Counted from the first letter of the stretch, positions 44,287 through 53,642 are shown. The stretch: DNA of 64,000 bases from JBGTSJ01 sp041940305 (GCA_041940305.1 JBGTSJ010000024.1:25632-89631); one strand, 5' to 3'. Notes: generated by a model not told the origin, from the letters alone. Numbers and translations are program-made.

Positions 44287-46098
44287 ATGCCCAAGCGGGT
44301 CAAGTTGCAGAAGAAGCCAGTTGCGAAGCCGCGAGTGGCGCGGCAGCGTGCGCAAAGTCCTGCGGCACGGCGGGAACTGCTGCGCACGATGCGGACGGAG
44401 TTGCTCTCGGCGGTCGAGTCCATCTCCGGGCACACGCAGATGCTCTGCAACGACGCCGCCGAGCGGCCGCCCGACATGCGGAGCGACCTTGAAAAACTGC
44501 TCGCGGTCGCCGGCGAACTCTACGACTTCATCAAGCAGGAGGTGACACTCGCCTGGGCCGAGTTGGATGGGGAAGCCTTCGACGAGCGGTTGCGGGTGAC
44601 GCGGCACGACATCGGCAATCGCCTCAACCACGCGCTCGGTTACTGCCAGTTCCTCATCATGGAGGAGCGCGAACATTTCTTCGGCGGTCTGGCGGCGGAC
44701 CTGGAGACTATCCAGCGCTGCTGTCGCAACTGCGAAGCCATTCTGCTCCGCTACAAGCGTGGTGATGAGGCGGCGGCCGGTGAAGATGCAGTCGTGCCGC
44801 ACAGCCGCAAACCGGAAAAGCAGTACGTGTCGCCGCATTGCGCGACGATCGCCCGGCCGGCGGATGTCGAACCGGCGCGCATTCTCGTCGTCGACGACAG
44901 CGAGGAGACATGCGGACTGCTGACGAAGTTTCTCGAACGCGATCGGCACCAGGTCCAGACGGCCCACAATGGGCAGGACGCGCTGGAGTATCTGACGACG
45001 AGCGACTTCGACTTGATCCTGCTCGACTTCATGATGCCGGGGCTCACCGGCTACGAAGTGCTGCAGCAGATCAAGTCGGACGAGCGACTGCGGCACACCC
45101 CCGTCATCATGATCTCGGCGCTCGATTCGGTGGAGGACATGGTTCCCTGCATCGAGCGCGGGGCCGATGACTATCTCACCAAGCCGGTCGACTTCGCGCT
45201 CCTCAAGGCGCGGGTGACCGCGAGCCTGGAGCGGATGCGGCTTCGGGAGCGGGAGTACGGGCGGTATTTCGGACCGGAGCTGGCGCGGCAAATCCTGCGG
45301 AATCCGCAGCTGATCCAGGAGGCCCGCGAAGCGGACGTGAGCGTGATGTTCTGCGACATCCGGGGATTCAGCCGCATTTCCGAGCGGCTCGATCCGTCGC
45401 TGACCGTCCGCTGGCTGAGCGACGTGATGGCCGAACTGACGGCGTGTGTCCGGCGGCAGCATGGTGTGCCGGTGAACTATATCGGCGATGAACTGGTGGC
45501 GATGTGGGGAGCGCCCGAGGAGCGGGAGGATCATGCGTCGCTGGCGTGCCGCGCGGCATTCGAGATGATTGTGCGGCTTCCCGAGATCAGCGGGCGGTGG
45601 CAGAAGGTGATCGGGGAGGAGACCAGCTTCGGCATCGGGATCAACTCGGGAGTCGCACAGGTCGGCAATACCGGGTCCAGCGTGAAAGTCGTCTATGGCC
45701 CGCTGGGGAACACAGTGAATCTGGCCAGCCGGTTGCAGGGGGCCACGAAGTATCTCGGGGCGCAGCTGCTGGCCACAGGGAATACGCAGGCACGGCTCAA
45801 TGGTGAATTCCTCTCGCGCCGGCTGTGCCAGGTGCGGGCGATCAACATCAAAGAGCCGGTGCAACTGTTCGAACTGCTGGCGCCCGGAACGGCCCGGGCG
45901 GCGCTGATCGATCGCTATGAAACGGCGCTCGCCCACTTCGAGGCGCAGGAACTGCCTCAAGCCGCCGCGCTGCTGAGCCAGTTGCTGGTTGAGCATCCGC
46001 AGGACGGGCCGTCGCTGTTGTTGATGTCCCGCGTCGTCGAAAGGCTGCTGCGGAAGGATGACGACTTCAGCCCCGTCTGGGACCTCCCGGGCAAGTAG
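44287..46098 (+). CDS. receiver-class III adenylate/guanylate cyclase with DHp-like N-terminus
   Basis: 603 residues. The N-terminus carries two helical modules that resemble kinase dimerisation domains: MRTELLSAVESISGHTQML (36-54; the usual His replaced by Thr) and RHDIGNRLNHALGYCQFL (106-123; His107 kept). No ATPase domain follows either. A receiver (about 197-310) has acidic Asp203-Asp204, phospho-acceptor Asp247 and Lys299. The cyclase domain (about 345-530) has metal-binding Asp357 (FCDIRGF) and Asp401 (IGDELVAMWG) and transition-state Asn478 and Arg482 (GNTVNLASR). ATP versus GTP preference is not clear. A short helical tail follows. It ends the signalling block. Confidence 0.92.
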   Translation: MPKRVKLQKKPVAKPRVARQRAQSPAARRELLRTMRTELLSAVESISGHTQMLCNDAAERPPDMRSDLEKLLAVAGELYDFIKQEVTLAWAELDGEAFDERLRVTRHDIGNRLNHALGYCQFLIMEEREHFFGGLAADLETIQRCCRNCEAILLRYKRGDEAAAGEDAVVPHSRKPEKQYVSPHCATIARPADVEPARILVVDDSEETCGLLTKFLERDRHQVQTAHNGQDALEYLTTSDFDLILLDFMMPGLTGYEVLQQIKSDERLRHTPVIMISALDSVEDMVPCIERGADDYLTKPVDFALLKARVTASLERMRLREREYGRYFGPELARQILRNPQLIQEAREADVSVMFCDIRGFSRISERLDPSLTVRWLSDVMAELTACVRRQHGVPVNYIGDELVAMWGAPEEREDHASLACRAAFEMIVRLPEISGRWQKVIGEETSFGIGINSGVAQVGNTGSSVKVVYGPLGNTVNLASRLQGATKYLGAQLLATGNTQARLNGEFLSRRLCQVRAINIKEPVQLFELLAPGTARAALIDRYETALAHFEAQELPQAAALLSQLLVEHPQDGPSLLLMSRVVERLLRKDDDFSPVWDLPGK

Positions 46099-46152
46099 TT
46101 GAGTTCCGGGGGGCGGCATACGTCGGAGCACCCTGCGGTTCGTTTTCCGAGT

Positions 46153-46180
46153 TTGACAGTCCGCCGTGCGAGGTTAGAAT
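46153..46180 (+). promoter_or_regulatory. near-consensus sigma-70 promoter before the tatA pair
   Basis: TTGACA (46153-46158, perfect), a 16-base spacer and TAGAAT (46175-46180, five of six). Transcription would start near 46187, leaving an untranslated leader of about 250 bases before the first tatA-like gene. No leader ORF or riboswitch fold was recognised in that 337-bp gap. Confidence 0.75.
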
Positions 46181-46435
46181 AGAGTCACTTCCGCTCCATT
46201 GACCTGCCTCCCGTGCGGGCGCTCCGAGTGGACATCCCGAGTGCCCGGGCGGCTGGCTGCATGGCGGTCGGCACGGTCGCTGTCGGAGAGATGCTCCACG
46301 CGTCCGTTCCTGCCTGCTCCCCCTCCTCCCTGGTGATTCGGATTTCGTGCCGTGTGCACGTTGTCCCCGCGTTCCGCGTCTGACCCTCACGCCTTGCGGC
46401 TTTGAACTGGCGCGGCTGAAAGTCTGGAGTCTTCC

Positions 46436-46603
46436 ATGTTCGGCGGTTTTGGCTTCTCGGAATTGCTGGTGTTCAGCCTGATCATCCTGCTGCTGTTCGG
46501 CAAGCGGCTCCCGGGACTGATGCGCTCGCTTGGAGAATCGGTGACCGAGTTCAAGCGCGGCGTGCGGAGCGGGACGGAGGAGTCGCCGGATCTGCTGAAC
46601 TGA
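46436..46603 (+). CDS. short TatA-family protein
   Basis: 55 residues. The sequence shows the TatA layout: an N-terminal FGFSELLVFSLIILLLFGKR with membrane helix and the hinge FGKRLP, then an amphipathic helix (GLMRSLGESVTEFKRGV) and a very short tail. TatA oligomers form the pore of the twin-arginine export system. It is shorter than usual TatA (about 70-90) and ends almost directly after the amphipathic helix. GGAG lies upstream of the ATG. A longer paralogue follows 131 bp downstream, so this is one of a tandem pair. Confidence 0.88.
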   Translation: MFGGFGFSELLVFSLIILLLFGKRLPGLMRSLGESVTEFKRGVRSGTEESPDLLN

Positions 46604-46734
46604 GGTCTGTTTCTCCGGCGGCCTGACGCGGGCGCCGGCTGGGGTTGATGAAATCACCGCGTCGACGAGAATCGGGCATCGTGTGCCGGACGCGCCCCGG
46701 CCGGGGCGCGAGGGGCAAACAAGGAGATTGAGGC

Positions 46735-47031
46735 ATGGGATTCGGTGGCATTGGCACGCCTGAACTGCTCGTGTTCGGCATCATCGCGCTGCTGTTGTTC
46801 GGCAAGCGGTTGCCGGAGGTCGCCCGGAGCCTGGGCAAGGGGATGACGGAGTTCAAGAAGGGGATGAAGGGGGTCGAGGACGACTTCCGCTCGGCCTACC
46901 GGGAGGCGGACCGCGAACCGGCGCCGCGGCGTCCCGAGCCGCTCAGCGAAGAGAATCGCGAGTTGCGGGCGCCGAAGTTTGAGCCCCCGAAGTCGGAGCC
47001 GGTCGCGACATCGAGCGAAGGGGCGGAGTGA
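46735..47031 (+). CDS. tatA: twin-arginine translocase subunit TatA/TatE
   Basis: 98 residues. The membrane helix with GTPELLVFGIIALLLFGKRL, the FGKRLPE hinge and the amphipathic helix VARSLGKGMTEFKKGMKG match TatA. A charged, Pro/Glu-rich tail of about 45 residues follows. TatA forms the pore that moves folded proteins through the inner membrane; planctomycetes send many exported proteins through Tat. AAGGAGATTGAGG precedes the ATG at 46735. No tatC is in the window. It is probably co-transcribed with the short TatA-like gene. Confidence 0.93.
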   Translation: MGFGGIGTPELLVFGIIALLLFGKRLPEVARSLGKGMTEFKKGMKGVEDDFRSAYREADREPAPRRPEPLSEENRELRAPKFEPPKSEPVATSSEGAE

Positions 47032-47139
47032 GCGTCACGCGCGCCGGGAGTTCCCGAGGTTTCATTGCGGCCGATCGCTTCGGGTGGGCGCGCTGCGTGG
47101 AGTGGATGTACTGAGATTGCGAGCCGGCGTACGGACGCG

Positions 47140-50100
47140 CTATCGCACGAGATGAGAATCGCGCAGCACCTGGACTCCCGTCAGCCTCGCCTGGAGAGCC
47201 TGCAGCGCGCTCTCGGAGATATTGGGACACGACGAGAAACTGAGTACCTGCAGGCCGGCCACGCTTTGGATAGAGGCCATCATCTCGTCCGTCCAGCCCG
47301 GTCCTGACAGGTCGATCACCCGGAGCCGCCCGCGCTCGGCCAATTGCAGGACCGGCTCGATCGAGGGACGGCTTTGGGGGGTGGTCGTCACGTACAGCTG
47401 CTGGAGCGCCGGAAAATCCGCCAGCGCCGCGACGAAGTCCTCGTTGAGTTCAAAGCTGCCGACCGTGAGTTGAATGGCCGACGTGTCCTTGAGGGGGGCG
47501 AGCGTTCGCGGGTCGGTGATCGAACCGACGATATTGAGCTGCTCGACCTGCGACAAACCGGCGATCTCGGCCGCGCCGGCGGCCGAAATACGGGGCCAGG
47601 AGGAGAAGTCGAGACCCGTGAGACGCGGCAGCGCCGCGAGGACGCCGATCCCCTCGCCGGTGAACTGATTCAATGGAACGGTCAGCCATTCGACGCCGGT
47701 CCAGCGGGCCAGCACGGGCCAGCTCGCATCGGTGAGCGACGTCTCGATGAGCGCCAACCTGCTGACCGAACGAATCGGGGGGATGTCCGCCAGCAAGTCG
47801 TCCGTCAACGAAGGGCCGTCGATGAGCAGGTTGCGCAAATGCTTTAGCCGGCGGAGCGTGTGCAGCCCTTCCGCAGTCAGCGGGCATTTCGACAGGGTCA
47901 CTTCCGTCAACTGAAAGGATTCGGCCGGCAGCTGGTCCTCCGAGTCAACGCTGAGAGTCTGTTCGTTGACAACGCACTTGATCTGACCGCCGACCGAGAG
48001 CACCCACTCCGCGGCCGTGCGGTCCGCCGTGTGGACGTATTCGCCGTCCCGGCTGAAGCGGCAGTCTGGCAGCCGGGACTGCAGTTGCTGCAGCGCCGCA
48101 TCACTGATGTTCGGGCAGTTGATGAGGTGAATTGCCGTGAGAGTCTCCGCTTCCCCGAGAGGTGTGACGGAAGCGTCGTGGAAACCGGCCCCCGCCAGGG
48201 AGAGATTGGTGAGGCGACGAGCGTTTACAAACTCAAGGACCCGAGTCAGAGGGAGCGGCTCACCGGTTTCCGCGTAAAGCGACAGATGGAACAGCGCGGG
48301 GAGCCGGGCGAGGGACTGCACCGCCTCGTCGGTGAAGGAGTCCATGTCGATGGAAAACACCTCGATCGGCGCATCAGCGAGTTCCGCCAGGACCGCGGGA
48401 TCTGAGACCGAATTTGTCAGGTACAGATTCCGCAGATGCGGCAGCCGGCTGCATTCGGCAAGGGCTGTCGGTGTAAGGTGGCCACAGTCATACAAATTGA
48501 CCTCGTACAAATCGGGCAGGACCGACAGAGCCTCGATTCCGACACCGGTGAAATTGTTCGCCGGCGCGTGAAGAACGCGCAATCCGCGCCACTGCGCCAG
48601 CACCGGCCAAATCGCATCCGTCACGCGAATATAGTGCAGATACAGATGAGTCACGCTTGACAAGGGCGCGATGGATGCCAGGAGGGAGTCGTCCAGATTG
48701 GTCTCGCTCAGATTCAGCGTGTGCAGGTGATGGAGGCCCTCCAGAGCACCGAGAGATTCCTCCGTCAGAGCTACACAGCCCGCCAGATCGATGGAGACGG
48801 TCTGAAAATGCTCCGACGGCAGTGCCGCGAGGTTGGAGACGACCGGAGTCGAGCCGTCCGCCCGGCGGCATTGCACCGTGCCTCCGAGTGAGAGGACCCA
48901 CTCCGCGGCCGCGCGGTCGTCGCCTCGAGCGGCCGGCGGCGTCGCGGATGCGGGGGGTGTCCGCACGGCTCCGGCAATCACCCCGTTTGCTTCGCGGGAG
49001 GAAGAGTCGAGCAGAGTGTCGCCTGCCGGCTCATCGCAATGGTACAGGGCGAGCGTGTGCTGGTCGGGTGCGTGCCGTGCGTTGGGGTCGAAATCGGCGG
49101 CGTAACGCGGGATGTTCGAGACGCGCACTTCATCCAGCAGGCAATGGACGGACTCGACCGGGGTCGTGGAACTGCCCCAGACGAGAGACTGCCCGGCATA
49201 GGGGGGATCGATGCGGGCGTCGCCGACGTTAGAGACCGTGACATCATTGGCGGCGATCACGTCGTGCCGTTGCAGCGGGGATTGCTGGCGGCGGCCGTCG
49301 ATGAACAGGACAAGCGTCGCACCATCATAGACCACGGCAATATGGTGACTTCCGGCCGGGAGGGGCTCATCGGACGGCAGGAAGTAGTAGTGCGCTGCTC
49401 CCGGCGAAACGGACGCGGCGATGCGTCCTTCGCGGATAGCGCCGACGGCCAGACCGCCGATCCGGAGAAACTCCCAGCCGGGCGGCAACTCGTCGAACTG
49501 AATGCGGGCCTCAATCGTCAACGGCTCCCCGGCGATGATGGGCAGCGGCTCACAGGTGACGCGATCGTCGGGGGAGTCGAACAGGAGTGCGCCGTTCTGC
49601 GGTCCGGCCGCAGGCGTGCCGTCGTAGAGTGTGCCATCGTGGGCGTTCCCCGAGAGGTCGCGGACCGTCGCGCCGTCGAGCTCGTCGAAGCGGTACAACG
49701 CCAGCGTGTCATCATCGCTGGTCAAGTTCGTGGCAGGCTGGAACGAAGAATCGCCATATCGCAATCCACGGCTGATGCGGACGCTGCGGATGTCGCCGTG
49801 GAACCAGCGGACTCCATGCTCGGGATGCTTGAGCGCTTCTTCCGGGGCGCCGCCGATGTACAGCCCGCCATCGGTGAGGTCCAGCGGAAAGCTCGACGGC
49901 GTGACCGCCTGCGGTTCTCCGTCAACGAACAACTGGAGGTCCCAGCCCTGAATGACGGCTGCGAGGTGCGTCCACTCGTTGACGGCGAGCGGCATGACGG
50001 AGGTCCGCAGCAGCGCCTGTCCGTCGTCCTGGCGCTTGCCGACGCCCCACTTGTCGGCGTCCTGAAACAGGCTGACCCAGCGGGGGCCCATCCAGGAGAA

Positions 50101-52275
50101 AACGTTGGCCGAGTCGTTGCTGCTGTGGGGGCGAACCCAGGCTTCGAGGGTGACGCCCTCTTCGGGGTCATCGTAGGGCAGACTGGGGACCTGGACGTAG
50201 TCGCCGTCGCCGTTGAAGAAATGGCCGGGTGAGTCCGGGATGCGGATCGTGTCGGACGATGCGGGTGAGAGCGACCGCAACGTGGCGGAATGGAACTCAT
50301 ACACAGAGTCGTAGGCCAGGAGGGCGAGCGTTGTCGGGTCCCGAGGCGTGTGCGCCGGCAAGGCCGTGCCGAGCTGGTCGAGGCTTCCCTCCCAGTGCAT
50401 GTACGGCAATCCGTTCAGCCGGACCGTGATCTCCACGCCCGCACCGGTACGATCCACGCGAATGGCGAGCGTGTTGCGCTGATCTGTTTCGATTCCGGAG
50501 GGGGTGATCATCCGGAGAAACTCGCCTGCATCTCCGTTCCTCGGGGAGGAGAGGGACGCTTTCGTCTCGTACGCGACGCGGTCCCACCATCCCAACGCCA
50601 GCGAGCACGATCTCTCCCCGATTGGGAAATAGAGGACGGCGCTGTTGTTGCCGGACAGGCGGGTGAAACTGACGGTCCACTCGTAGGAGCCGGTCGGCCG
50701 GAACGGGATGCTGAGCCGGGCGGGGGAAGCCGGCTCATCGATGCGAAGACCTCGATCCGGGGTGGTGACCCAGGTTCCGCTCTCGGTGTGCGATGCGGGG
50801 TCAATTTGCGAGAAGAGGTTGATCGTTTCCGGCGGCAACGCGGGCGGCGGGGCGGTTGTCACCGGCTGCTCGGTCTGCGTCTCGTCCGGCCGCGACAGTA
50901 ACAACGGCAAGATGGCGCAGAGTGTGGCGAGGACGGCGCCGATTCCGATGGCGGTCTTCTTCCGTTGCTGGATCAGCAGCAGCGCCCGGGAGACGGGTGT
51001 GGTGCGCGGCTTGCGACGGAATCGGGACAGGCCCGACGACATGGTGTGGTCGAGGAATCCCGAGGGGAGCGTCTCCGCCGGCATCGTGGCGGGATCGACC
51101 GGCGCCATGGAGACCAGGGTGGGCGAGCTGGAGTCTCCTTCGTCCGGGAAGAAGTTCGGGATCGAATCGCTGTCATCCTGGCCGGCCGCGATTGCAACGG
51201 TGGGGCTGTCGGCCGTGACGGCGCAGGACTGCAGGGCGGCGATCACCTCTTCCATCGAGCGGTAGCGCTCGTCGGGATTCTTGGCGAGCATCTTCTGCAG
51301 GATGCCGTCGAGGCGGGCGAGCAACTGGGGAGAGCAGTCGGTATGAGCGGCCACTTTGGGATGCCGCTGCAGCGAGGGGATGGCGGTCTCGCGGTGGGCG
51401 AGCAGCTTCTTCATCAGCGTATCGCCGGCATAGACCGGCTGCCCGGTCATCAGGAACCAGAGCGTGCAGCCGAGCGAATACAGGTCGCTGCGGGCGTCGG
51501 CGTGCTTGGTGTCGAGGGCCTGCTCGGGGGACATGTAGTCGATCGTCCCCATCACCGTCCCGGTGTGCGTGAGGGCGGCCTGGGCCTGCACGTCGGCTCC
51601 GTCGTCGAAGCGGGCGAGCCCCATATCGAGGATTTTGACGACACCCTGCCGGTCGAGCAGGATGTTGGAAGGCTTGATGTCGCGGTGAATGACGCCGTGC
51701 TGATGGGCATACTGCAGGCCACGGGCGGCCTGCGTGATGATCTCGATGGCGCGGTGGGCGGTGAGCGTGCCGTCGCGGCGTACGAGCGAAGAGAGATCGT
51801 CGCCGTCCACGTTCTCCATGACGTAGTAATGGACGCCCTTTGTTTCGTCGGCGTCATAGGCGGTGACGATGTTGGGGTGGTTCAGCCGGGCCGCAGCCTG
51901 CACTTCGCGGTGGAAGCGCTGGACGTTGGTGCTGTCCTTCACCATTTCGGCCGGCAGCACCTTGAGCGCGACCACCCGCTTCATCCGGCGGTGCTCGGCG
52001 CGGAAGACCTGACCCATGCCGCCGGCGCCGAGCTTGTCGAGAATGAAGTAGTTGCCGAGGACAAGGCTGGCCCCCTTGCCGTTATAGAGAGACTGGGCCT
52101 GAAACTTCGTCAGGCGGCCGGCGCGGACGAGTTCTTTCGCGAGGTCCTGCGTCGTTTCGGGCTGCTGGGGAAGTTGAGCCTCGAATCCGGCCAGTTCATC
52201 CTTCGTGCACAAGCCGCAGTTAAGAATCTGCTGTCGGAATTTGTCGATCTGCACGGCAACACCCGGATCCCGCAC
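47140..52275 (-). CDS. giant Ser/Thr protein kinase with LamG and leucine-rich repeats
   Basis: 1711 residues. A helical N-terminal domain typical of planctomycete kinases precedes the catalytic domain (about 75-350): glycine loop GAGGMG (83-88), Lys105, HRD at 197-199, Lys201, Asn204 and DMG at 217-219 in place of DFG. A membrane helix (about 441-461) puts the rest outside the cytoplasm. That part holds a beta-rich domain (about 480-670), two LamG/concanavalin-like domains (about 680-860 and 900-1090) and two leucine-rich-repeat modules (about 1120-1380 and 1400-1700), each headed by DRxAAEWVLSxGG. It looks like an adhesion-type receptor kinase. The GTG start follows a predicted promoter. 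Confidence 0.93.
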   Translation of the reverse strand: MRDPGVAVQIDKFRQQILNCGLCTKDELAGFEAQLPQQPETTQDLAKELVRAGRLTKFQAQSLYNGKGASLVLGNYFILDKLGAGGMGQVFRAEHRRMKRVVALKVLPAEMVKDSTNVQRFHREVQAAARLNHPNIVTAYDADETKGVHYYVMENVDGDDLSSLVRRDGTLTAHRAIEIITQAARGLQYAHQHGVIHRDIKPSNILLDRQGVVKILDMGLARFDDGADVQAQAALTHTGTVMGTIDYMSPEQALDTKHADARSDLYSLGCTLWFLMTGQPVYAGDTLMKKLLAHRETAIPSLQRHPKVAAHTDCSPQLLARLDGILQKMLAKNPDERYRSMEEVIAALQSCAVTADSPTVAIAAGQDDSDSIPNFFPDEGDSSSPTLVSMAPVDPATMPAETLPSGFLDHTMSSGLSRFRRKPRTTPVSRALLLIQQRKKTAIGIGAVLATLCAILPLLLSRPDETQTEQPVTTAPPPALPPETINLFSQIDPASHTESGTWVTTPDRGLRIDEPASPARLSIPFRPTGSYEWTVSFTRLSGNNSAVLYFPIGERSCSLALGWWDRVAYETKASLSSPRNGDAGEFLRMITPSGIETDQRNTLAIRVDRTGAGVEITVRLNGLPYMHWEGSLDQLGTALPAHTPRDPTTLALLAYDSVYEFHSATLRSLSPASSDTIRIPDSPGHFFNGDGDYVQVPSLPYDDPEEGVTLEAWVRPHSSNDSANVFSWMGPRWVSLFQDADKWGVGKRQDDGQALLRTSVMPLAVNEWTHLAAVIQGWDLQLFVDGEPQAVTPSSFPLDLTDGGLYIGGAPEEALKHPEHGVRWFHGDIRSVRISRGLRYGDSSFQPATNLTSDDDTLALYRFDELDGATVRDLSGNAHDGTLYDGTPAAGPQNGALLFDSPDDRVTCEPLPIIAGEPLTIEARIQFDELPPGWEFLRIGGLAVGAIREGRIAASVSPGAAHYYFLPSDEPLPAGSHHIAVVYDGATLVLFIDGRRQQSPLQRHDVIAANDVTVSNVGDARIDPPYAGQSLVWGSSTTPVESVHCLLDEVRVSNIPRYAADFDPNARHAPDQHTLALYHCDEPAGDTLLDSSSREANGVIAGAVRTPPASATPPAARGDDRAAAEWVLSLGGTVQCRRADGSTPVVSNLAALPSEHFQTVSIDLAGCVALTEESLGALEGLHHLHTLNLSETNLDDSLLASIAPLSSVTHLYLHYIRVTDAIWPVLAQWRGLRVLHAPANNFTGVGIEALSVLPDLYEVNLYDCGHLTPTALAECSRLPHLRNLYLTNSVSDPAVLAELADAPIEVFSIDMDSFTDEAVQSLARLPALFHLSLYAETGEPLPLTRVLEFVNARRLTNLSLAGAGFHDASVTPLGEAETLTAIHLINCPNISDAALQQLQSRLPDCRFSRDGEYVHTADRTAAEWVLSVGGQIKCVVNEQTLSVDSEDQLPAESFQLTEVTLSKCPLTAEGLHTLRRLKHLRNLLIDGPSLTDDLLADIPPIRSVSRLALIETSLTDASWPVLARWTGVEWLTVPLNQFTGEGIGVLAALPRLTGLDFSSWPRISAAGAAEIAGLSQVEQLNIVGSITDPRTLAPLKDTSAIQLTVGSFELNEDFVAALADFPALQQLYVTTTPQSRPSIEPVLQLAERGRLRVIDLSGPGWTDEMMASIQSVAGLQVLSFSSCPNISESALQALQARLTGVQVLRDSHLVR

Positions 52276-52310
52276 GCAGCAGAGTTGGCCCAGCCGGTTA
52301 AGAATGGGCG

Positions 52311-52339
52311 AGTATAACAGTGGGCGGGTTTGGGGTGAA
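52311..52339 (-). promoter_or_regulatory. predicted promoter of the giant kinase gene
   Basis: On the minus strand, TTCACC (52339-52334), a 17-base spacer and TATACT (52316-52311). Transcription would begin near 52304, about 30 bases before the GTG start of the kinase. The -10 box is five of six; the -35 box is weak. Confidence 0.5.
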
Positions 52340-52406
52340 CATCTCGTCAGTGACCGCTACGCGACAGGCCGCGGGGCGGTCACACATGAATGTGCACGCG
52401 ATCCAG

Positions 52407-53555
52407 TTACCCGACACGCACCAGGTAACCGCCGGGGAGGCGTCGAATGAGGCGCTTCATTTCGAGTATCGTCAACGTCGCCAGCACGCGCGAGGTCTCC
52501 AGGTCCGTGTGCTGCAGGAGTTCGTCGCAGTGCTGGGGATCGATCGTGACGAGATTGAGGACCACCCGCTCCTGATCGCTGAGCGAAAGCTCGCGCGGGA
52601 CGTGCACCACGTCGCCGTCGGGCTTCTTCACCGGCTGCATCAGCGGGCCGAGCGCTTCGAGCACATCGTCGGGACCGCGCGCCAGGGCGACGCCGTCGCG
52701 GATCAGGTCGTGACAGCCCTCGCTGGCGAGGCTGTCGATGCGTCCGGGCACGGCGAAGACTTCTCGCCCCTGCTCGTTGGCGTGTCGGGCGGTGTGCAGG
52801 GCGCCGCTGCGGCGGTTGGCTTCAATGACGAGGATGCCCAGCGAGAGTCCGGAGATGATGCGGTTTCGCTGGGGAAAGATGCCGCGCGAGGGCCCGCGAT
52901 CGAGCGGAGACTCCGAGACGATCGCTCCCTGTCCGACGATCTCCGCGGCGAGGCCATCGTGTTCCGGGGGATAGATGTTTGCCAGGCCGGTCGCGCTCAC
53001 GGCGATGGTGCGACCGCCGGCAGCGAGCGCTCCACGGTGGGCGGCGGCATCGATTCCCCTTGCCAGTCCGCTGATGATGGTGAGTCCGGCGCGGGCCAGA
53101 GCCGAGGCGAGGCGCTCGGCCTGCTGCCGACCGTAAAGCGTGCACTGCCGGGAGCCGACGATGGCCACGGCGAGTTCATCACGCGATTCGAGTTTTCCGC
53201 GAGAGTACAGGACCGGCGGGGGGTCGCAGATTTCCGCCAACATCCGTGGATACTCCGGCTCTCCGCGGATGAGCAGGTCGACGCCGGTGTCGCGGCAGCG
53301 CCGGAGTTCGCGAGCGGCTGCGTCGGAGGAACGGGCCATCGCAATCGCCGACGACAGTTTGGGGCCGACGCCGTCGACTTCGAGGAGTTCGCCGCCCGAG
53401 GCGGCGAGGATCGCCTGCGGGCTGAGGAAGCGGGCCATGAGCAGGGAATAGGTGCGCGGGCCCAGCCCTGGCACGAGGTTCAGCCTCAGCAGGTCGAGCA
53501 GTTCGTCGCGGTGCACGGCTGGGAGACCTGGAACGCTGGAAGCCGCCAGACTCAT
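52407..53555 (-). CDS. dprA: DNA-processing protein DprA
   Basis: 382 residues. DprA loads RecA on incoming single-stranded DNA during transformation. A helix-hairpin-helix-like N-terminus (LNLVPGLGPRTYSLL, DGVGPKLSSAI) is followed by the Rossmann-like DprA domain (about 90-300): IVGSRQCT (133-140), ISGLARGIDAAAH (161-173), FPQRNRIISGLS (227-238) and VPGRIDS (269-275). A winged-helix-like C-terminal domain (about 320-380) completes it. The ATG at 53555 gives the standard length; the frame runs upstream through unrelated antisense sequence. Confidence 0.95.
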   Translation of the reverse strand: MSLAASSVPGLPAVHRDELLDLLRLNLVPGLGPRTYSLLMARFLSPQAILAASGGELLEVDGVGPKLSSAIAMARSSDAAARELRRCRDTGVDLLIRGEPEYPRMLAEICDPPPVLYSRGKLESRDELAVAIVGSRQCTLYGRQQAERLASALARAGLTIISGLARGIDAAAHRGALAAGGRTIAVSATGLANIYPPEHDGLAAEIVGQGAIVSESPLDRGPSRGIFPQRNRIISGLSLGILVIEANRRSGALHTARHANEQGREVFAVPGRIDSLASEGCHDLIRDGVALARGPDDVLEALGPLMQPVKKPDGDVVHVPRELSLSDQERVVLNLVTIDPQHCDELLQHTDLETSRVLATLTILEMKRLIRRLPGGYLVRVG

Positions 53556-53592
53556 CAGAGAACAGGGATACAATCGTCTAGCAGAGCCGGCG

Positions 53593-53622
53593 ATTCTATT
53601 CGTGGGATCGGGATGCCGTCCA
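53593..53622 (-). promoter_or_regulatory. possible dprA promoter
   Basis: On the minus strand, TGGACG (53622-53617), 18 bases, then TAGAAT (53598-53593). The transcript would start about 30 bases ahead of the dprA ATG. Tentative. Confidence 0.35.
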
Positions 53623-53642
53623 TTGCTGGAAACCGTCGAGGG

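Noticed and set aside
44227..46131. 634-residue open frame antisense to the receiver-cyclase gene
   Set aside because: Shadow frame; the sense gene has complete receiver and cyclase motifs.
50965..52317. 450-residue open frame antisense to the kinase domain
   Set aside because: Shadow of a verified kinase domain; no ribosome site or domain.
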